Shown here: in pieces, positions 53,876 to 61,417 of the stretch
Layout of the letters: each line of letters starts with the position of its first letter
How positions within the stretch are numbered: the first letter of the stretch is position 1
Source of the DNA: Curtobacterium sp. 458
Lineage (GTDB): Bacteria; Actinomycetota; Actinomycetes; Actinomycetales; Microbacteriaceae
Length of the DNA: 64,000 nucleotides
Assembly (NCBI RefSeq): GCF_030406605.1
Contig: NZ_CP129104.1
Coordinates: forward strand, 3,052,687 to 3,116,686
Reading direction: 5' to 3'
The notes under the pieces: model-generated
Told to the model about the DNA's origin: nothing
Databases searched by the model: none
The model's input: only the letters and a program-made list of their open reading frames with translations
Translations under genes and position numbers: made by a program

Positions 53876-54841
53876 TCAGGACCGCGTGGGCCGCCGGACG
53901 GGCAGTGCCACGAGGAGCACGAGCGCGATGCCGAGGAGTGCGAGGCCGGCCCAGCCAGCCGGGCCGAGGCGCTCGCCGACCACGAGGACGGCGAGGACCG
54001 TCGCGACCGCGGGTTCCAGGAGGGTGATCGTCGTCGCGGTGCTCGGTCGCACGGACGCAAGGCCGACGCCGAAGAGCAGGTAGCCGAGGAACATCGGGAC
54101 GAGCGCCATGTAGAGCCCCACCGCAGCGTCGGACGGTGAGGTGACGAACGGGCCGCCGGTCAGGAGGAGCACCGGCAGCAGGAGCACGCCGCCGGTGCCG
54201 AAGACCGCGCCCATCGACGCGGCTCGTCCTGCGCCGGCGCCCATCAGGCGGTGCGCCGCCCAGGAGTAGACGGCGTAGGTCGCCCCGGCGACGAGGCCGA
54301 GGAGCACGCCGAGCACCGTGGCGCGCGGGTCCGCGTCGGCGGCCGCGTCGGTGGCGCCGTGTGCCGCGCCCGCCCCGGAGAGGCACAGCACGGTGCTGCC
54401 CGCGACGCCGATCGCCGCCGCGACCACCCACCGACGCCCGAGCGGACGCTGGTCGACGACCCGCTCGAGGACGCCGGAGGCGAGCGGCGCGGACGCCAGC
54501 GACACCACGGACCCGATCGCGACCCCGGCGACGTGCATGGAGCTGTAGAACGCGAGCGGGTAGACGGCGACCGCCACACCACCGAGGACCACCAGCCCGC
54601 GGTGCCGTCGCACCACCGGCCAGGCGGCACGCAGGGGTCGGACAGCGATCGCCGCCTGCAGGAGTCCACCGATGCCGAGGGCTGCGGCGCCGATCGCGAG
54701 CGGACCCGCGGTGGGGGCGGCGGCCGCGGCGGTGCCGGTGGTGCCCCAAAGCACGGCGGTGACGACGATCGCGAGGATGCCCAGGCGTCCGGCGGCCGGG
54801 ACGCGGCCCGCGCGGGGTCCGTCGTCGTGCGCTGCGGGCAC
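53876..54841 (-). CDS. EamA/DMT-family transporter
   Basis: 321 residues with ten membrane segments in two EamA halves: LGILAIVVTAVLWGTTGTAAAAAPTAGPLAIGAAALGIGGLLQA and ATVLGVLLGLVAGATYAVYSWAAHRLMG. It ends LLEPAVATVLAVLVVGERLGPAGWAGLALLGIALVLLVALP, typical of drug/metabolite transporters. The cargo is unknown. The start is GTG 54841; on the same strand behind the TetR gene, 51 bp apart, so it may be regulated with it. Confidence 0.9.
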   Translation of the reverse strand: MPAAHDDGPRAGRVPAAGRLGILAIVVTAVLWGTTGTAAAAAPTAGPLAIGAAALGIGGLLQAAIAVRPLRAAWPVVRRHRGLVVLGGVAVAVYPLAFYSSMHVAGVAIGSVVSLASAPLASGVLERVVDQRPLGRRWVVAAAIGVAGSTVLCLSGAGAAHGATDAAADADPRATVLGVLLGLVAGATYAVYSWAAHRLMGAGAGRAASMGAVFGTGGVLLLPVLLLTGGPFVTSPSDAAVGLYMALVPMFLGYLLFGVGLASVRPSTATTITLLEPAVATVLAVLVVGERLGPAGWAGLALLGIALVLLVALPVRRPTRS

Positions 54842-54892
54842 CGGTCACCTCCGGGGGGGTTCTGGGCTCTCATCCTGTCGGACGGCGGCGGG

Positions 54893-55447
54893 TCAGCGCG
54901 AGTGCGCGTCCGTGATCCCACGCAGGTACGCGGCGAGCACCGACCGCACGTCGAGTGGTGCCGCGTCGGCGATCCGTTGGAGGAGGAGCGCGTCGACGAG
55001 TGCGACGAGCTCCGGGGCACGCTGCTCCGGATCGGAGGCTCCGCCAGTGCGGAGCAGCGCGGTGCCGACGGCGTCGAGCCGCTGCCGCACGGCGTCCGCG
55101 GCGGTGAGCGTGCTGCGGAGCTCGTCGTCGTCGCGCAGCTCGACGAGCAGGAGGTACCGGGCGACCTGGGCGGCGTGACGTTCGGCGATCGTGTCGAGGA
55201 ACGTCGCTGCGACGACAGCCGGATCGCCCTCGGCCGGGAGCACCAGCGCGTCGAGGTCCGCGTCGAGCTGTGCGCTGATCCGCCCGGTGACCAGCCGGAG
55301 GAGTTCGCGTCGTGACCGCGCGTAGTACGACGTCGATCCCGGCGGCAGGGATGCCTCGGCATCGACAGCACGGTGCGTGAGGGCTCGCGAGCCGCCTCGG
55401 GCGATGCAACGGATGCCGGCGTCACCGATGTCGTCGCGTCTGGTCAT
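54893..55447 (-). CDS. TetR-family transcriptional regulator
   Basis: 184 residues. The N-terminal helix-turn-helix is clear: GDAGIRCIARGGSRALTHRAVDAEASLPPGSTSYYARSRRELLRLV. The C-terminal helical domain is divergent, as usual for ligand sensors. ATG 55447 is preceded by GAGGGGG. A strong 24-bp palindrome lies upstream at 55478, overlapping the divergent promoter, so it should repress itself and the oxidoreductase gene, and possibly the EamA transporter behind it. Confidence 0.87.
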   Translation of the reverse strand: MTRRDDIGDAGIRCIARGGSRALTHRAVDAEASLPPGSTSYYARSRRELLRLVTGRISAQLDADLDALVLPAEGDPAVVAATFLDTIAERHAAQVARYLLLVELRDDDELRSTLTAADAVRQRLDAVGTALLRTGGASDPEQRAPELVALVDALLLQRIADAAPLDVRSVLAAYLRGITDAHSR

Positions 55448-55477
55448 GCCTGGCCCCCTCTGGACGCCCGAGCGTAC

Positions 55478-55501
55478 CATCCTCTACATTTGTAGAGGAT
55501 G
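55478..55501. promoter_or_regulatory. TetR operator
   Basis: CATCCTCTACA and TGTAGAGGATG are 11-bp perfect arms separated by TT. The site is midway between the divergent TetR and oxidoreductase genes, 31 and 12 bp from their starts, and even contains the likely ribosome region of the latter. This is the best TetR-type operator in the window. Confidence 0.85.
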
Positions 55502-55512
55502 GGGAGGACGTC

Positions 55513-56256
55513 ATGGGAACAGCGCGGGTGGCCGTCATCGGCGGCGGTCGGTCCGGCGCGGCGATCGCCGCCGCGATCGAGCGAGCAGGCGGGACCCCGG
55601 TCCTGCTCTCACCCTCCCGCGGGTTCGACGTCACCCGCGACGACGTCGAGTCCGCGATCGGCGACGCGATCGCCGTGGTCGAGGCCACCGGGCGCTTCAC
55701 GACGAGCCGCCGACGAGCCTCGGCGTTCTTCACGGCGTCGACGAAGGCGGTCTCCGACGCCACGAACCGGACCGGCGCACGACACGTCCTGCTGTCCATC
55801 GCGCAGTGCACCCGACCGGACGTGCAGGGGTACGGGTACTTCGCCGGCAAGACGGCCCAGGAGACGCTCGCTCGATCGACCAGCCGACACCTGCGCATCG
55901 TCCGGTCGACCCAGTGGTTCGAGTTCACCGAGCAGAACCTCGAGCGGATGCGGTCCGGACCGATCGCCCTCGTCCCGGGCATGCTGATCCAGCCGGTCGC
56001 GCTCGACAGTGTGGCCGACGTCATCGCCGCTGCAGCACTCGACGCGGACCATGCGCCCGTCGACGAGGTGGCAGGCCCGGACACCACCACGCTCTGGTCG
56101 ATGACGCGCAGGCTCGGCGGTCACCGACCGTGGCCGCTGCCACTGCCGATCCCCGGGCGACTCGGCTCCGCGTTCCGCGGTGGCGCGCTGCTCCCCGGAC
56201 CGGACGCGGTCGTGCAGGGACCGTCGTTCTCGGAGTGGCTGGCGAACCGGGCATGA
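55513..56256 (+). CDS. NAD(P)-binding oxidoreductase, atypical SDR/NmrA-like
   Basis: 247 residues. The Rossmann N-terminus reads VAVIGGGRSGAAIAAAIERAGG (GxGxxG-like), then GFDVTRDDVESAI, ARHVLLSIAQC and the VRSTQWFEF motif common in NmrA/atypical SDR proteins. It has no Tyr-x-x-x-Lys. These proteins often act as redox sensors or isoprenoid/flavonoid reductases. ATG 55513 follows GGGGAGGAC. Repressed by the adjacent TetR protein through the palindrome upstream. Substrate unknown. Confidence 0.8.
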   Translation: MGTARVAVIGGGRSGAAIAAAIERAGGTPVLLSPSRGFDVTRDDVESAIGDAIAVVEATGRFTTSRRRASAFFTASTKAVSDATNRTGARHVLLSIAQCTRPDVQGYGYFAGKTAQETLARSTSRHLRIVRSTQWFEFTEQNLERMRSGPIALVPGMLIQPVALDSVADVIAAAALDADHAPVDEVAGPDTTTLWSMTRRLGGHRPWPLPLPIPGRLGSAFRGGALLPGPDAVVQGPSFSEWLANRA

Positions 56257-56280
56257 ACGGGTGTGTGCGGGCCGCTGCCG

Positions 56281-56332
56281 GGTGGCGGTGGTGGGCCCTG
56301 ACGGCCGCGGTGGCGGTGGTGGGCCCTGACGG
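56281..56332. repeat. Duplicated tRNA 3'-end sequence
   Basis: GGTGGCGGTGGTGGGCCCTG and the next four bases (24 bp) occur at 56281-56304 and again at 56309-56332. The unit includes the complement of the tRNA CCA end and the first T-stem bases, so it may be a trace of past integration or excision. Confidence 0.7.
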
Positions 56333-56361
56333 ACTCGAACCGCCGACATCTTCGGTGTAAA
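56317..56361 (-). other. tRNA-Val(UAC) 3' fragment, candidate attachment site
   Basis: On the minus strand, 45 nt read from the anticodon loop TTTACAC (anticodon UAC) through stem CGAAG, the variable region and T-arm GGCGGTTCGAGTCCGTC to acceptor GGGCCC and ACCA. The 5' half is absent: bases before the loop (GGACA) cannot pair with CGAAG. This is the expected remnant when an element integrates by crossover in a tRNA anticodon loop. If so the intact tRNA should be at the element's other end, which is not in the window. Confidence 0.75.
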
Positions 56362-56649
56362 TGTCCTTGTCCCTGGACGCTGCCAGACCGGTAGGCAAGT
56401 AACCGCAACCATCGCAGCTGTTCAAAGTCCGGTTCTTTGCGGTTAGTTGCCACCGCCTCCGCGTCTTCACCAACACCACACCGACACGCGGAAGCTCCAC
56501 CGCACACACCAGGACTCGCGGCGTCGGCACTGTAGGCGGCGAGGGTCCGCGCGACGAGTCAGCTGCGCCGGGTGCTCGACGACACCCGACTTGACCTGGG
56601 CTTTCCTCGAACAAGGCCCCCGCGGCGTCGGGTCATGCATAGGGCGTGC

Positions 56650-57216
56650 ATGACCAACGCAAACACCCACACCATCAAGGCCCGCAGCGCTCAGACGTCG
56701 AACGGCCAGACCGCCCCTTCTCGTCGAGGCCGAGGTTTCACCCACGAGTCGGGCCCGAACAACCCGAACATCGAGTGGTACACCCCGGCCGCCGTGTTCG
56801 ACGCTCTGGGCGTCGATTTCGACCTGGACCCCTGCTCCCCCGGTTCCGCGCTCTCGAACGTTCCGGCCGTGAACTGCTTCACCATCAACGATGACGGGCT
56901 GACCTCCCCGTGGCACGGCATGTGCTGGGTAAACCCGCCTTACGACGACACGGACGCATGGCTCGAGAAGCTGGCTGCACACGGCGATGGCATCGCACTC
57001 GTCTTCGCACGCACGGACACCAAGTGGGCGCACAAGGCGATGGCTTCGGCCGACGTCGTCTGCTTCACCGCTGGCCGCATCAAGTTCATCAACGGCCGGA
57101 CGGGCCGGCCACAGGGGTCGCCTGGCGCGGGGTCGATGTTCCTGGCGTGGGGAGAGCGGGCCGCGAGAGTTCTCCGCCAGGCCGACCTCGGGCTCTGCTT
57201 CTCCGTTCTGAGCTGA
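56650..57216 (+). CDS. Phage-type DNA N6-adenine methyltransferase (Dam)
   Basis: 188 residues of the phage Dam family: NIEWYTPAAVFDALGVDFDLDPCSPGSA, CFTINDDGLTSPWHGMCWVNPPYDDTDAWLEKLAAHGDGIALVFARTDTKWAHKAM and VVCFTAGRIKFINGRTG. NPPY is the catalytic loop. The enzyme methylates adenine in the element's or host's DNA, often to escape restriction. ATG 56650 is used, where the residues change from Arg/Pro-rich to protein-like. First gene inside the putative element. Confidence 0.88.
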   Translation: MTNANTHTIKARSAQTSNGQTAPSRRGRGFTHESGPNNPNIEWYTPAAVFDALGVDFDLDPCSPGSALSNVPAVNCFTINDDGLTSPWHGMCWVNPPYDDTDAWLEKLAAHGDGIALVFARTDTKWAHKAMASADVVCFTAGRIKFINGRTGRPQGSPGAGSMFLAWGERAARVLRQADLGLCFSVLS

Positions 57217-57274
57217 CCACCGGGTTCCCCAGAGGCCCTCGATGCGAGTTCGCGTCGAGGGCCTCTTCGCGCGC

Positions 57275-57691
57275 TCACATCACGTCGAGAATGCCAGCGC
57301 GCTCCAACATCAGAAGCATCTGCCCGTCGCTCGGCCCCACCCGCTCTACCGAACCCAGCGGTAACGGCGCACCGTGCAGCTGCATGACGGTGAGGTAGAG
57401 GGCCGGTTTTCCGACCCACTGCTCCGGGAGGTCGGATTCGAATCGCTCGCCCTTCGGTGCCGTGTAGATGGCCAGCTCCTCAACCGTCATCGACGCGGTG
57501 CCCTGACGGCGATGCACGCGCTCCCAGTGTTCCAGTTCGGCGTGCTGTGCTCTCTGTGCGACGGCAATCATCAGCTCGGCGCGATTCGAGGCGCCCGGGA
57601 GCAGTTGAGCCAGCGCGGCTCGCGGGTCATCGAACAGCATCCAGTCTCCGCTGATGTGGACGAGGGTGTGGGCCGACGGCTCGATGGTCAC
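57275..57691 (-). CDS. Uncharacterised element protein
   Basis: 138 residues from GTG 57691, which overlaps the stop of the gene upstream by 4 bases. Features: TIEPSAHTLVHISGDWMLFDDPRAALAQLLPG, AELMIAVAQRAQHAELEHWERVH, and a C-terminus SDGQMLLMLERAGILDVM. No family recognised. The coupled layout with its neighbour argues that both are real genes of one operon. Confidence 0.6.
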   Translation of the reverse strand: MTIEPSAHTLVHISGDWMLFDDPRAALAQLLPGASNRAELMIAVAQRAQHAELEHWERVHRRQGTASMTVEELAIYTAPKGERFESDLPEQWVGKPALYLTVMQLHGAPLPLGSVERVGPSDGQMLLMLERAGILDVM

Positions 57692-58200
57692 GACGGCGGC
57701 CGACGCCGTCCTGCGCGAATGTCGGCGAGGTAGTCGAGCGGTTGTTGCAGCGACCACAGCGCATCGAGCAGGCGGCCGTCTTCCGGCATTGCCCAGCCGA
57801 GGAGAGCGGTCGCCTCAGCGGGTGAGAAGATCTCGCCTGCCCGCACCACCGCGGTCCAACCAGCGCGGATGTGGACGCGGCGGACCTCGTCCGGCGCATC
57901 TCGCTTCGCAACGCGCGCGTACTCCCTAGCGCCTTCCTGCGGGGTGACGAGCTCGACTATCAACCCGACGCCGGGACCAAGCGTGAGGACCTGCGCACGA
58001 ACGCGGACCTCCGCGTCGTCCTCGGGCCCACTGCGGTACTCGATGAGCATCGGCTCGCCGGTGGTCGGCGACGACGAATGCGCATCGACAGTCGAACGCA
58101 GGCGCCCCCACGAGATGGCTCGCCACGTACCGCCGCCCGCTTGCAGCACGGAGAGCGTCTCCGCCGCGAGGTGCTGCTTGGCCTCGGGGTAGCCGCTCAT
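57688..58200 (-). CDS. Uncharacterised element protein
   Basis: 170 residues from ATG 58200: MSGYPEAKQHLAAETLSVLQ, WRAISWGRLRSTVDAHSSS, then IEYRSGPEDDAEVRVRAQVLTLGPGVGLIVELVTPQEG and GWAMPEDGRLLDALWSLQQPLDYLADIRAG. Soluble; unknown family. It is translationally coupled (GTGA) to the gene at 57275. Upstream lies the long structured gap, which probably holds its promoter. Confidence 0.6.
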   Translation of the reverse strand: MSGYPEAKQHLAAETLSVLQAGGGTWRAISWGRLRSTVDAHSSSPTTGEPMLIEYRSGPEDDAEVRVRAQVLTLGPGVGLIVELVTPQEGAREYARVAKRDAPDEVRRVHIRAGWTAVVRAGEIFSPAEATALLGWAMPEDGRLLDALWSLQQPLDYLADIRAGRRRPPS

Positions 58201-58478
58201 GCGAGGTCCACGGCTGCCGGAGTGATCGCGCGTGGCGCCCCGGTCGATCCTGATCCGTTCACGAGAGATGTATGCGCGGATTGCACGACATGCGTGCGTA
58301 CGGACGGACGGACGGAACGACGACAGCATTCGGGCTGGTGCTGATCATCCGCACGCGGTGCGTCCGCGCGTCGAAGGTCCGAATGCGCGGCGGGGGCTGA
58401 GTTCATCACGAACGCTTCTATGCGGCGAACCGCGGCGTTGACGCGACTTTCTCGAGGGCCGGCGCGATCCGGCCGTCA

Positions 58479-58536
58479 TCGAGCAAGCGGTGACTTGCCG
58501 GTGCTCGACGCGTGGACGGGATCGTCAAGTCACCGC
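58479..58536. repeat. Nested inverted repeats in the element's non-coding region
   Basis: GCGGTGACTTG (58487-58497) and CAAGTCACCGC (58526-58536) form a perfect 11-bp stem. Inside, TCGAGCA (58479-58485) pairs with TGCTCGA (58502-58508) in an alternative fold. Competing hairpins are typical of origins or attenuators. Confidence 0.6.
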
Positions 58537-58578
58537 AGATCGCCGGTGGCAAGCCGATCGGAAGGGGTAGAGGGCCCT

Positions 58579-58608
58579 TTGACTTGAAGACTTATGTATA
58601 GAGGATAC
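58579..58608 (+). promoter_or_regulatory. Possible promoter in AT-rich region
   Basis: TTGACT (58579) and GGATAC (58603) are 18 bp apart, close to sigma-70-type spacing, in an AT-rich patch. It could drive the DNA-binding protein gene at 59013, but the leader would be about 400 nt long. Confidence 0.25.
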
Positions 58609-59012
58609 AAAGAAGAAGAAGAAGAAGTAGATCGGCCCTAGATCCCCACACCTATATACCCCCTAAAAGGTCTATAGCTGTACCTCCCCGCAACGGTCAT
58701 GCACGGAAGCCACGAGAGGTTTCCCCAGTTCAGACCGACTTTTCTGACACTTTCAGGGCTCATCACGGGCAAGCACTATCCGCCAGGAACGACGATCCGG
58801 GCACCCTGGGTGCATGTCAGGAGCCCCGACGACAAGGGCCATCAGCCCGGTTCCTCCCTGAGGACGGCGGCTATGACACACCGGCCTCGCCGTCGCTGGA
58901 CTGGACCGAAACACAGGTCAACTCAGCCCGTCTCGGTCACTCCGACATTTTCGCCGCATAGAGGTGGGTGGACAGCAAACAGCCTGTCCGTCCACCACGA
59001 GGAAGCGAACAC

Positions 59013-59699
59013 ATGTCCCCCACCAATCAGCCCGCCGGCAACGGCGCCATGTCACTCCGAGAGCTCGCTGCGGCGGCTGACGTCACCCTCGGCACCGTTT
59101 ACGCCTGGAGCGCCAAGGGCATGCTCCCCGAGTCTGCATCCAAGGTCGACGGAAAGTTCTGGATCCCTCGCGCCGACGCCGACGTGCTCATCGCAGAACG
59201 GCGTGCGGACAAGCAGCGCTTCTTCGGACAGAACACCGAACCGTTCCCGCCGGATGTCGAGACAGTCGGGCTCGAGTGGCTCGCCGCTCAGTTGAACGTG
59301 TCACTGCGCCGGGTGTGGGCCCTGAGTGCAGAGGGCGCGCTGCCTGCATCCGCGCGACGGATCGGGCGATCCATCCAGATGCCCATCGAAGACGCACGCA
59401 CCTTTGCCGAGGAGCAGCGCAGCCGCCGACGACGCCCGTTCCCAAGGCGCCGACAGGCATCGCGAGCGACAGTGGGCCTGGGGTGGCTCGCTGATGAAAT
59501 CGGATGCCCTCGACAGTCCCTCTACTACATCATCAACATCGTTCCGCTGCCGGACTCGACGTTCTACGCCGGGAACGAGATGCGGATGCCCCGCGAGGAC
59601 GGCGAGAACTGGGTCGCCGACTTCTCCGCGTCGATCGAAGCCGACAACGCCAACGGGCGACGCCTCGGCGCCGCGCTGAACCGGTCGCAGGCCGCGTGA
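59013..59699 (+). CDS. Triple winged-helix/MerR-like DNA-binding protein
   Basis: 228 residues made of three related modules: SLRELAAAADVTLGTVYAWS...GKFWIPRADAD (about 14-62), GLEWLAAQLNVSLRRVWALS...RSIQMPIEDA (85-132) and GLGWLADEIGCPRQSLYYII...NEMRMPREDG (154-202). Each resembles an excisionase/MerR helix-turn-helix with a closing beta hairpin. It probably binds a long repeated DNA site and acts as the element's regulator or directionality factor. ATG 59013 follows GAGGAAGCG. Internal triplication of the module is unusual. Confidence 0.75.
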   Translation: MSPTNQPAGNGAMSLRELAAAADVTLGTVYAWSAKGMLPESASKVDGKFWIPRADADVLIAERRADKQRFFGQNTEPFPPDVETVGLEWLAAQLNVSLRRVWALSAEGALPASARRIGRSIQMPIEDARTFAEEQRSRRRRPFPRRRQASRATVGLGWLADEIGCPRQSLYYIINIVPLPDSTFYAGNEMRMPREDGENWVADFSASIEADNANGRRLGAALNRSQAA

Positions 59700-59751
59700 G
59701 GGTGGGGGTCGGCCGAGCGATGTCAGCCGACCGCCACGAGCTCGGCCTTCG

Positions 59752-59928
59752 TCAGATGATCTCGTCACGGTATGCGGGCTGTGCGCACGCGAGACCTTCC
59801 CAACGCACCTGGAGAGGCCAACCGCCACCCTTGGTGACGACGCCACGACACCCTCCGGGTACGAACGTCCTGCTCGTTCCCCCATGGTCCTTGCTCGCAG
59901 CGACAACGGTTCCGGCGGAAATCATCAT
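59752..59928 (-). CDS. Small conserved-looking element protein
   Basis: 58 residues from ATG 59928, reading MMISAGTVVAASKDHGGTSR, then FVPGGCRGVVTKGGGWPLQ and ending PAYRDEII. A strong ribosome site (AGAGGAACGACC) precedes the ATG, and the sequence looks protein-like. It is below the size cutoff of many gene finders. Function unknown; such proteins are common in actinobacterial phages and islands. Confidence 0.5.
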   Translation of the reverse strand: MMISAGTVVAASKDHGGTSRTFVPGGCRGVVTKGGGWPLQVRWEGLACAQPAYRDEII

Positions 59929-60064
59929 GGTCGTTCCTCTCTTGAAGCCGGCCGGACATCGGCGGCGCCGTTCCTATGCGCGGACAGGACGGGCTTTGGG
60001 AGCGCCGCAAGTCGCGAACCGGGGTGCCATCTGACGTGACCTCCGTGGTTGTGAATGCTGACTC

Positions 60065-60086
60065 GCCTCGAGGGGTCACTCGAGGC
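60065..60086. repeat. Small inverted repeat upstream of element gene
   Basis: GCCTCGA (60065) and TCGAGGC (60080) form a 7-bp stem with an 8-nt loop, 106 bp before the ATG at 60192. It could be an operator or terminator; the 263-bp gap holds nothing else clear. Confidence 0.35.
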
Positions 60087-60191
60087 ATGTTGTCGATGAC
60101 CTCGCTACCTCCGCACATATCGCAGGTAGCCCCGCCGGTCTCCATCCGAGACAGTCGCCGGCACGGCAGATCCGATCTCGAAGGGAATCTG

Positions 60192-61247
60192 ATGCACAGC
60201 GCCAGCGACGAATGGTGGTCTCAAGCCCGGCAACGTACCGACATCCTCGACTTGCGGGACTGGTCCACGTGGCCGGTCGACATCACGCGCGAACTCGTCG
60301 CCCTCGAACGCGCGGGCCTGCCCGCCACGATCGAGACCCACGACACAATCCGCCTCGCCGACGGCCGCCGCGCCCGCGTCGCACCAGCCGCATCCCCCCG
60401 CCGCCAACCCGGCCTGAGTCTCGACGACGAGCCAGAACTGCTGCTCGTGCCGACACCGGCGTACGTCAACCGCCGCACCTTCGTCGAAGTAGCGCGGTCC
60501 GCACCGAACGTGCTGCTCGTTGACGGCTCCCAGGTATGGGAGGACGGCCGGCAGATCGCCGGAGAGCCTGCGTTCCAAGAGCTCCGAAGTGACCGGTACG
60601 CGGTGTTCGCCGTCGCACGCACCCTCCCTGTTGCCAGCGGCCGTATCGATCAGATCGCGGCCCACACGGGGATGAGCGTTGGACGGGTCGGTGACGCGCT
60701 CAGCGTTCTCGGCGACACCGTTCGGCACGTCGACATCGGATGGGAAGCGGTCGACATGTTCGCCCTCGCCGACTGGGCGATGACCTACAACGGGCCCGGT
60801 GGTACCGCCACCAGCTGGCACCACCCCGGTACCGTCAAAGAACAAGCGCGCCTCCTCATCGACGCCGGCGCACTCGTCTCCGGCGCCTGGGCGGCGATGA
60901 CCCCGTTCCCTGGCCTTTCGTATCTCGGCCGGAAAGACGACGTCGGAACCGGACGAACACGGGTGGCGTTCACCCGCACCATGCCCGACATGGCCGCGCT
61001 GGGATTCACGCCCGCCGTCCCACCAAGGGATGGGAGGGCGCGACCGAAGTTCACCGTCGCTGTCCCCGAGGACGAGACCATCTTCGCGACGTCGAACTTC
61101 TCCGCCGGCGGCATCACCGACGACACCATCACCGTAGCCACTCTCATGCGCGGCTACCACGAAACTGACCTCGCCAACCAGCTCCGCAGCCGAATCCACT
61201 TCCGCACCGACGTCCACTACGACCTCATCCACCATCTTCCTTCGTGA
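60192..61247 (+). CDS. Uncharacterised element protein with winged-helix-like segment
   Basis: 351 residues from ATG 60192 (AAGGGAA upstream). The middle region ASGRIDQIAAHTGMSVGRVGDALSVLGDTV resembles a winged-helix DNA-binding motif, and WAMTYNGPGGTATSWHH plus FATSNFSAGGITDDTITVATLMRGYHETDLANQL are distinctive. The layout is reminiscent of actinobacterial AbiEi-like or MarR-like regulators, but I cannot assign it. The coupled small gene that follows begins on its stop codon. Confidence 0.6.
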   Translation: MHSASDEWWSQARQRTDILDLRDWSTWPVDITRELVALERAGLPATIETHDTIRLADGRRARVAPAASPRRQPGLSLDDEPELLLVPTPAYVNRRTFVEVARSAPNVLLVDGSQVWEDGRQIAGEPAFQELRSDRYAVFAVARTLPVASGRIDQIAAHTGMSVGRVGDALSVLGDTVRHVDIGWEAVDMFALADWAMTYNGPGGTATSWHHPGTVKEQARLLIDAGALVSGAWAAMTPFPGLSYLGRKDDVGTGRTRVAFTRTMPDMAALGFTPAVPPRDGRARPKFTVAVPEDETIFATSNFSAGGITDDTITVATLMRGYHETDLANQLRSRIHFRTDVHYDLIHHLPS

Positions 61248-61417
61248 CAGGCCCGTACGACAGCACGCTTCAAGCATCGGAAGTGTCACCCACGACTGTG
61301 GGCGCCCCAGATTGCGCCGGCGTCTCGTGCGACAACTGCCGAACCGCGGACCCCGCGCCCGTGCCGGGACTCGTTGAGACCAACGACGGGGTGTGGCACG
61401 TCGCCTCGAGCCCGTGA
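61244..61417 (+). CDS. Small cysteine-motif protein, translationally coupled
   Basis: 57 residues from GTG 61244, which overlaps the preceding stop by 4 bases (GTGA). It reads MTGPYDSTLQASEVSPTTVG, then DCAGVSCDNCRTADPAPVPG and ends NDGVWHVASSP. The C-x4-C-x2-C pattern could hold a metal. The coupled start supports reality; the function is unknown. Confidence 0.45.
   Translation: MTGPYDSTLQASEVSPTTVGAPDCAGVSCDNCRTADPAPVPGLVETNDGVWHVASSP

Larger units (their letters stand above)
58201..59012. other. Structured AT-rich intergenic region, possible origin or control region
   Basis: 812 bp between divergent genes with no convincing coding sequence. It contains GGAC direct repeats (58307), nested inverted repeats at 58479-58536, and a 130-bp AT-rich part (58570-58700) with an (AAG)n run and CTATATACC. 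This composition is unlike the rest of the window. It could be a replication or transfer origin of the mobile element, or a promoter region. No replication gene is nearby. Confidence 0.45.

Noticed and set aside
56317..56400. Complete tRNA gene
   Set aside because: The bases 5' of the anticodon loop do not pair with the CGAAG stem and no D-arm or 5' acceptor can be found.
58609..58628. CRISPR or microsatellite array from the AAG run
   Set aside because: A single short run without spacers or cas genes; treated only as part of the AT-rich region.
58699..59295. 198-residue frame before the DNA-binding gene
   Set aside because: It overlaps the better-supported 59013 gene in another frame and is Ser/Thr/Arg/Pro-rich without a ribosome site.
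60192..61247. AbiEi antitoxin or replication initiator assignment
   Set aside because: The resemblance is limited to general layout; no diagnostic motif and no adjacent AbiEii-type toxin.
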